Shown here: positions 5,864 through 9,553 of the stretch, one piece after another
Layout of the letters: each line of letters opens with the position of its first letter
How positions within the stretch are numbered: the stretch's first letter is position 1
Source: Actinomycetales bacterium
Lineage (GTDB): Bacteria; Actinomycetota; Actinomycetes; Mycobacteriales; Mycobacteriaceae
DNA length: 9,553 bases
NCBI GenBank assembly: GCA_012841845.1
Contig: DUTZ01000439.1
Span: 1 to 9,553, forward strand
Direction: 5' to 3'
Notes under the pieces: model-generated
Database searches by the model: none
Told to the model about the DNA's origin: nothing
Seen by the model: the letters and a program-made list of their open reading frames with translations, nothing else
Translations under genes and position numbers: made by a program

Positions 5864-6673
5864 TCAGGCCTCGGCCCGGTGGGCGCGCATCGCCGAGTGC
5901 TGGTCGCGCGGCTTGACCACGATCTGGTCCAGGTTGACGTGCGAGGGCCGCGAGGCCACGAAGCCCACGATCTCCGCCACGTCCTCGGCGACCATCGGGG
6001 TGAGGCCGCGGTAGACGTTCTCGGCCTTGGCGGCGTCGCCGTCGAAGCGCACCAGCGAGAACTCGGTGTCCACCATCCCGGGCGCGATCTCGGTGAACCG
6101 CACGGGCTGCCCCAGGAACTCGCCGCGCATGGTCCGGTGCAGCACGGCCTGCGCGTGCTTGGCGGAGGTGTAGCCGGAGCCGTTGTCGTAGGCCTCGATC
6201 GCCGCGATGGAGGTGATGGTCACGACCAGCCCGTCGCCGGTCTCGACCAGCGTGGGCATGAGGCCCCGCACCATCCGTAGAGTGCCGAGGACGTTGGTCT
6301 CCCACATCCAGCGCCACTGCTCCTCGCTGGCGTCCATGACGCTGGTCGTGCCCTTGGCCCCGCCGGCGTTGTTCACCAGCACGTGCAGCCGCGGGATCGC
6401 CGCGCAGAACGCCGCGCACGAGGCCTCGTCGGTCACGTCCAGCGGCAGCGCGGTGCCGTCGATCTCCGCGGCCAGCGCGTCGAGGCGGTTCCGTCGACGG
6501 GCGCCCACCACCACGTGGAAGCCCAGCCGGGCGAGCTCGCGGGCGGTGGCCTCGCCGATCCCTGAGGACGCGCCGGTCACCACCGCGACGCGGGTGTCGG
6601 CGGGCAGGGCGGCGAGCCGCTCGCGGGCGGCGGTGTGGTCGGCGCTGTGATCGGCGGAGTGCGCGGTGCTCAT
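5864..6673 (-). CDS. short-chain dehydrogenase/reductase (SDR), NADP-preferring
   Basis: A 269-residue classical SDR with a Rossmann fold, cytosolic. Motifs are complete: cofactor-binding TGASSGIG (33-40), NNAG (101-104), catalytic Ser155, Tyr168 and Lys172 in SGYTSAK, and PGMVDTEF (198-205). Arginines at 59-60 after the second strand (GARR) favour NADP over NAD. The N-terminus carries three imperfect repeats of His-Ser/Thr-Ala-Asp/Ala (residues 5-16). The ATG at 6673 has a TACCCT hexamer 7 bases upstream, so the mRNA is probably leaderless. Position and orientation before mshA match Rv0484c of M. tuberculosis, making this probably an old member of the locus. The substrate is unknown; the family resembles YdfG-type hydroxy-acid/serine dehydrogenases. 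Confidence 0.92.
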   Translation of the reverse strand: MSTAHSADHSADHTAARERLAALPADTRVAVVTGASSGIGEATARELARLGFHVVVGARRRNRLDALAAEIDGTALPLDVTDEASCAAFCAAIPRLHVLVNNAGGAKGTTSVMDASEEQWRWMWETNVLGTLRMVRGLMPTLVETGDGLVVTITSIAAIEAYDNGSGYTSAKHAQAVLHRTMRGEFLGQPVRFTEIAPGMVDTEFSLVRFDGDAAKAENVYRGLTPMVAEDVAEIVGFVASRPSHVNLDQIVVKPRDQHSAMRAHRAEA

Positions 6674-6680
6674 GGGTACC

Positions 6681-6686
6681 AGGGTA
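6681..6686 (-). promoter_or_regulatory. -10 element of the SDR gene
   Basis: TACCCT on the minus strand, 7 bases before the ATG at 6673, is the same hexamer and spacing as murB. It suggests the SDR has its own leaderless promoter despite following the LEH-family gene by only 44 bases. Confidence 0.45.
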
Positions 6687-6717
6687 GGACGCGGGGGCGC
6701 CGGGAACGACGACGAGG

Positions 6718-7164
6718 TCAGCGCCCCACGAACGGGATCATCCGCAGGGCCCCGCGCACGGCGCCGCGCGCCATGTCGGTCGTCGAGAAGTAGTCCTTCC
6801 AGCCGCAGACCAGGCCGTCGCGCACCTCGAGCCGCCCGCACACCCAGAAGTCCATCGCGAAGGGGCCGAAGGCCAGCGTGTCGGTGCGCTCGGTGAGCAC
6901 GATCGTCGGCGCGTCCGGGTCGGTGGGGTCGGCCGGGGCGCCGACGGCGAGGTGGTGCACCACCACCCCGAAGCGGCAGGACCGGTGCATCGTCCTGATC
7001 CCCCGCGCCACGGCCCGCTTGCCGATGAGCGTGGGCAGGCCCACGTTCTGCCAGTAGGCGTCGTCGGCGAGCAGGTCGGTGGCGGCCCGCGTGGAGCCCG
7101 CCACGAGGGCGTCGAAGAACGTGCGGACGACGACGTCCGGCTCGGTCAGGGTGCTGGAGGCCAT
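6718..7164 (-). CDS. limonene-1,2-epoxide hydrolase (LEH)-family protein, EphG-like
   Basis: A 148-residue NTF2-like single-domain protein of the limonene-1,2-epoxide hydrolase family, close in length and motifs to M. tuberculosis EphG (Rv2740). LEH enzymes open epoxides to diols in one step using a water activated by polar residues. The acid-base set is visible: Arg93 and Asp95 in LTERTD, and Asp124 in GWKDYF. Asn40 in YWQNVG matches the water-holding asparagine, but the residue two before it, usually Tyr, is Trp38 here, with Tyr37 next to it. FWVCGRLEV (106-114) is family-typical. It is divergent from an alpha/beta hydrolase with 63 bases between starts. The ATG at 7164 has TACCGT 6 bases upstream. 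The true substrate may be a lipid or sterol epoxide. Confidence 0.85.
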   Translation of the reverse strand: MASSTLTEPDVVVRTFFDALVAGSTRAATDLLADDAYWQNVGLPTLIGKRAVARGIRTMHRSCRFGVVVHHLAVGAPADPTDPDAPTIVLTERTDTLAFGPFAMDFWVCGRLEVRDGLVCGWKDYFSTTDMARGAVRGALRMIPFVGR

Positions 7165-7170
7165 TCCCGA

Positions 7171-7176
7171 ACGGTA
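7171..7176 (-). promoter_or_regulatory. -10 element of the LEH-family gene
   Basis: TACCGT on the minus strand ends 6 bases before the ATG at 7164, consistent with leaderless transcription. It is back to back with the plus-strand hydrolase promoter 38 bases away. Confidence 0.45.
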
Positions 7177-7214
7177 GCCGCTGCCGACCCGCCGCGGTGC
7201 CCGGTTCCCGGTGG

Positions 7215-7220
7215 CAGGAT
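7215..7220 (+). promoter_or_regulatory. -10 element of the plus-strand alpha/beta hydrolase gene
   Basis: CAGGAT followed by 7 bases and ATG at 7228 fits a leaderless start. The first T of the usual TAnnnT is replaced by C, so the element is weaker than its neighbours. It favours ATG 7228 over the in-frame ATG at 7219, which overlaps the hexamer. Confidence 0.35.
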
Positions 7221-7227
7221 GGCGCGC

Positions 7228-8070
7228 ATGAACTCCGACTCCTCCGCCGCCACCGTCTCCTCCGTCGTCTCCTCGGACGGCACCACCCTCGCCTTCCGCA
7301 CCCTCGGCGACCCCGCCGCACGGCCGCTCGTGTTGGTCCACGGCTGGGCACAGTCGAGCGCGTGCTGGGGGCCCGAGCTGCTGGCCGAACTCGGCCGGCG
7401 GTTCCGGGTCGTCGCCGTCGACCTCCGGGGCCACGGACACTCGGACGTCGCGGAGTCCGGCTACGACTCCTCGGAGCAGTGGGCCGACGACCTCGCAGCC
7501 GTCCTCGACGCCGCCGGGGTGGGCGACGGCGCCGGCGCGGTGCTGCTGGGCTGGTCGTACGGCGGGATCGTGGTCTCCGACTACCTGGCGCAGCGCGGCG
7601 AGGACCGGGTGGCCGGGATCGTCCTGTGCGGCGCCGTCACCGCCATCTCCCGCTCCGAGGGCGGGAAGGTCGGCCCGGCCATGACGGCGGCCGCCGACGG
7701 CGCGTTCGACGAGGACCCCCGCAAGGCCGTCGCCGCACTCGCGAGCTTCGGCACGGCCATGATGCGCGGCGGCGACGGCGCGAGCCAGCAGCGCACCTTC
7801 GGGCTCTCGCTGGCCACGCCGCCGGCGGTGCGGCTCAAGATGCTCTCCCGGCGCGTGGACCACGACGAGGACCTGCGCGGCCTCGCCGTCCCCGCCCTGG
7901 TGGTCCACGGCGAGCACGACGGCGTGGTCCTGCCCTCGGCCGGCCGGGCCAACGCCGAGATGATCCCTAACGCCCGCTACGTGGGCTTCGCCGAGTCCGC
8001 CCACGCGCCGTTCGTCGAGGAGATGCCGCGCTTCCTCGACGAGCTCGACGCCTTCGTCGCCGACCTCTGA
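7228..8070 (+). CDS. alpha/beta hydrolase (haloperoxidase/enol-lactonase-like)
   Basis: A 280-residue cytosolic alpha/beta hydrolase with a complete triad. Oxyanion motif HGW (38-40) follows [13 protein letters not shown] (65-73) is typical; nucleophile Ser110 is in GWSYGG; the acid is Asp231 in GEHDGVV; the base is His259 in ESAHAPF. The pattern resembles the non-haem haloperoxidase and 3-oxoadipate enol-lactonase subfamilies, which hydrolyse esters or lactones, but the substrate cannot be set from sequence. There is no signal peptide. It is divergent from the LEH-family gene and ends 67 bases before mshA, on the same strand. The GC-rich stretch right after its stop may form a hairpin. Start at 7228 rests on the leaderless -10 spacing; an ATG three codons upstream is possible. 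Confidence 0.9.
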   Translation: MNSDSSAATVSSVVSSDGTTLAFRTLGDPAARPLVLVHGWAQSSACWGPELLAELGRRFRVVAVDLRGHGHSDVAESGYDSSEQWADDLAAVLDAAGVGDGAGAVLLGWSYGGIVVSDYLAQRGEDRVAGIVLCGAVTAISRSEGGKVGPAMTAAADGAFDEDPRKAVAALASFGTAMMRGGDGASQQRTFGLSLATPPAVRLKMLSRRVDHDEDLRGLAVPALVVHGEHDGVVLPSAGRANAEMIPNARYVGFAESAHAPFVEEMPRFLDELDAFVADL

Positions 8071-8124
8071 CCGGCCCGGGGGCCGCTCCGGGGCCCGCGA
8101 CGTGCACCTCGTCGTCGTCGGGGG

Positions 8125-8130
8125 CACAAT
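8125..8130 (+). promoter_or_regulatory. -10 element of mshA
   Basis: CACAAT followed by 7 bases and GTG at 8138 gives a leaderless start, the same spacing as the GACAAT of the leftmost gene. It supports choosing the GTG at 8138 over the in-frame GTG at 8102. Confidence 0.4.
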
Positions 8131-8137
8131 CGACCAG

Positions 8138-9475
8138 GTGACCGTGACGACCCTCGACACCGGCTCCGGCGGCGAGCGCGACGCCGACGGGGGCGCCGAC
8201 CTGCCGCTCCCGCGCCGCATCGCCGTCCTGTCGTTCCACACTTCTCCGCTCGACCAGCCCGGGCGGGGCGACGCCGGCGGGCTCAACGTGTACGTCCTGC
8301 AGACCGCGCGGCGGCTCGCGCGGCGCGGCGTAGAGGTGGAGATCTTCACCCGCGCCACCCACTCGTCGCAGCCGGCGGTGGAGGAGGCCGGCGACGGCGT
8401 CCTGGTGCGCAACATCGTGGCCGGGCCGTTCGAGGGCCTGCACAAGGAGGACCTGCCCACGCAGCTGTGCCCCTTCGTCGCCGGGGTGATGCGCGCCGAG
8501 GCCGGCCACGCGCCCGGCCACTACGACCTCGTCCACTCCCACTACTGGCTCTCCGGGCAGGCCGGGCTCGTCGCGGCCCAGGCCTGGGGGGTGCCGCTCG
8601 TCCACACCGCGCACACGCTCGCGGCGGTCAAGAACTCGCTGCTCGCGGTGGGCGACGCGCCCGAGCCCGAGTCCCGGCGGATCGGCGAGCAGCAGATCGT
8701 GGACGCGGCCGACCGCCTCGTCGTCAACACCTCCGGGGAGCTCGACGAGCTCGTCACCTACTACGACGCCGACCCCGCCGACGTGGACATCGTCCCGCCG
8801 GGCGCCGACCTCGAGCAGTACACGCCGGGCACGCAGCGCGGCACCGAGCGGGCTCGCCGGTCGCTGGGGCTGGGGCAGCGCTCCGAGGTGATCGCGTTCG
8901 TGGGCCGCATCCAGCCGCTCAAGGCGCCCGACGTGCTGGTGCGCGCCCTCGCCGAGATCGCGCGCGCCGAGCCGTACCGCGACGTGCGGCTGCTCGTGGT
9001 GGGCGGCCCGAGCGGGTCGGGGCTGGACCGGCCGCGGGCGCTCATCGCGCTCGCCGAGGAGCTGGGCGTGGCCGACCGGGTGAGCTTCCTCGCGCCGCGC
9101 CCGCCGTCCGAGCTCGTGGACGTGTACCGGGCCGCCGACCTCGTGGCCGTGCCGTCGTACAGCGAGTCGTTCGGGCTCGTGGCGCTCGAGGCCCAGGCGT
9201 GCGGCACCCCCGTCGTGGCGGCGCGGGTCGGCGGCCTGCCCACCGCGGTGGACCACGGCCGCACCGGGTTGATGGTCGACGGCCACGACCCGGCCGAGTG
9301 GGCGCGGGCCCTCACCGGACTGCTCGACGACGACGAGGCGCGCCTGTCCATGTCGCGCGCCGCCCCCGTGCACGCCGCCGACTTCTCGTGGGACTCCACC
9401 GCCGACGGGCTCATCGCCTCGTACGCCCGCACGATGGCCGAGTACCGGGAGCGGCGGGCCGCGGCCGCGAGCTGA
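8138..9475 (+). CDS. mshA: D-inositol-3-phosphate glycosyltransferase MshA (mycothiol biosynthesis)
   Basis: A 445-residue GT4-family (GT-B fold) retaining glycosyltransferase. MshA joins UDP-GlcNAc to 1L-myo-inositol-1-phosphate, the first step of mycothiol synthesis, the main low-molecular-weight thiol of Actinobacteria. Visible motifs: [11 protein letters not shown] (43-53), where the GG loop contacts the acceptor; VHSHYWLSG (132-140); [10 protein letters not shown] (157-166); [10 protein letters not shown] (256-265) with the UDP-phosphate-binding Arg257 and Lys262; and the E-x7-E motif [12 protein letters not shown] with Glu343 and Glu351. There is no signal peptide. The family runs about 418 residues in C. 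glutamicum and 480 in M. tuberculosis, so this is full length. The start GTG at 8138 follows a CACAAT hexamer by 7 bases. Tandem 19-bp repeats begin 12 bases after its stop. Confidence 0.95.
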   Translation: MTVTTLDTGSGGERDADGGADLPLPRRIAVLSFHTSPLDQPGRGDAGGLNVYVLQTARRLARRGVEVEIFTRATHSSQPAVEEAGDGVLVRNIVAGPFEGLHKEDLPTQLCPFVAGVMRAEAGHAPGHYDLVHSHYWLSGQAGLVAAQAWGVPLVHTAHTLAAVKNSLLAVGDAPEPESRRIGEQQIVDAADRLVVNTSGELDELVTYYDADPADVDIVPPGADLEQYTPGTQRGTERARRSLGLGQRSEVIAFVGRIQPLKAPDVLVRALAEIARAEPYRDVRLLVVGGPSGSGLDRPRALIALAEELGVADRVSFLAPRPPSELVDVYRAADLVAVPSYSESFGLVALEAQACGTPVVAARVGGLPTAVDHGRTGLMVDGHDPAEWARALTGLLDDDEARLSMSRAAPVHAADFSWDSTADGLIASYARTMAEYRERRAAAAS

Positions 9476-9487
9476 GCGGTCGGGTGT

Positions 9488-9553
9488 GCGCTGACGGGCC
9501 GGCCGCGCGCTGACGGGTCCGCCGCGCGCTGACGGGCCGGCCGCCGGCTGACC
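9488..9553. repeat. 19-bp tandem repeat, three full copies and a partial fourth at the window edge
   Basis: The unit GCGCTGACGGGCCGGCCGC occupies 9488-9506 and 9526-9544 identically, with a copy differing at two bases at 9507-9525. A degenerate start of a fourth copy (CGGCTGACC) fills 9545-9553, so the array may continue outside. The unit contains the palindrome GGCCGGCC in copies 1 and 3. A 19-base period is not a multiple of three, which argues against a coding repeat. Confidence 0.8.

Noticed and set aside
7219..7227. ATG at 7219 as the start of the second hydrolase
   Set aside because: It overlaps the -10-like hexamer and has no ribosome binding site; ATG 7228 fits the spacing seen elsewhere. 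It cannot be fully excluded.
8072..8092. GC hairpins just after the hydrolase stop (CGGCC / GGCCG and alternatives)
   Set aside because: Several short mutually exclusive stems form from runs of G and C with no T-run; chance pairing is likely here.
9488..9553. CRISPR array
   Set aside because: The 19-bp units are directly adjacent without spacers and no cas gene is present, so it is a plain tandem repeat.

Overview
The window is very GC-rich and densely coded. It carries a mycothiol biosynthesis glycosyltransferase (mshA), a DUF2505 gene divergent from murB, and a VapBC pair, which together point to an actinomycete of the order Mycobacteriales/Corynebacteriales; a Dietzia- or Gordonia-like genus is my guess. 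From remembered gene order, the ends of the window match the Mycobacterium tuberculosis neighbourhood Rv0479c-Rv0486: membrane protein, DUF2505, murB, then a short-chain dehydrogenase on the opposite strand, then mshA. The L,D-transpeptidase gene lprQ, which follows murB in M. tuberculosis, is absent. A YidC-like insertase, a VapBC module, a membrane-anchored alpha/beta hydrolase, a ferritin, a limonene-epoxide-hydrolase-like gene and a second alpha/beta hydrolase occupy the interval instead.

Layout. On the minus strand, 1-694 holds the N-terminus of a proline-rich protein that runs off the window, and a DUF2505 gene. On the plus strand, 748-3025 holds murB (with a one-base frameshift near 1740) and a yidC-like gene. 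The minus-strand vapB-vapC operon lies at 3101-3765. A plus-strand alpha/beta hydrolase with an N-terminal membrane anchor lies at 3984-4991. The convergent gap 4992-5165 holds a perfect 17-bp inverted repeat and a heptamer tandem repeat. On the minus strand, 5166-7164 holds ferritin, an SDR and an LEH-family protein. On the plus strand, 7228-9475 holds an alpha/beta hydrolase and mshA, followed by 19-bp tandem repeats that run to the window edge.

Functional themes are cell-envelope building (murB, yidC), redox and iron handling (mshA, ferritin), a toxin-antitoxin module, and a small set of oxidoreductase/hydrolase enzymes of unknown substrate. Eight of the twelve genes have a -10-like hexamer ending 6 or 7 bases before the chosen start codon, which is the geometry of leaderless transcription. 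That pattern also supports the starts chosen. A DtxR/IdeR-like box lies upstream of ferritin, and a GGAAGA dyad cluster lies upstream of vapB.

I see no clearly new multi-gene system. The best leads are the murB frameshift, the repeat structures, the candidate IdeR and VapB operators, and the LEH/SDR/hydrolase cluster.
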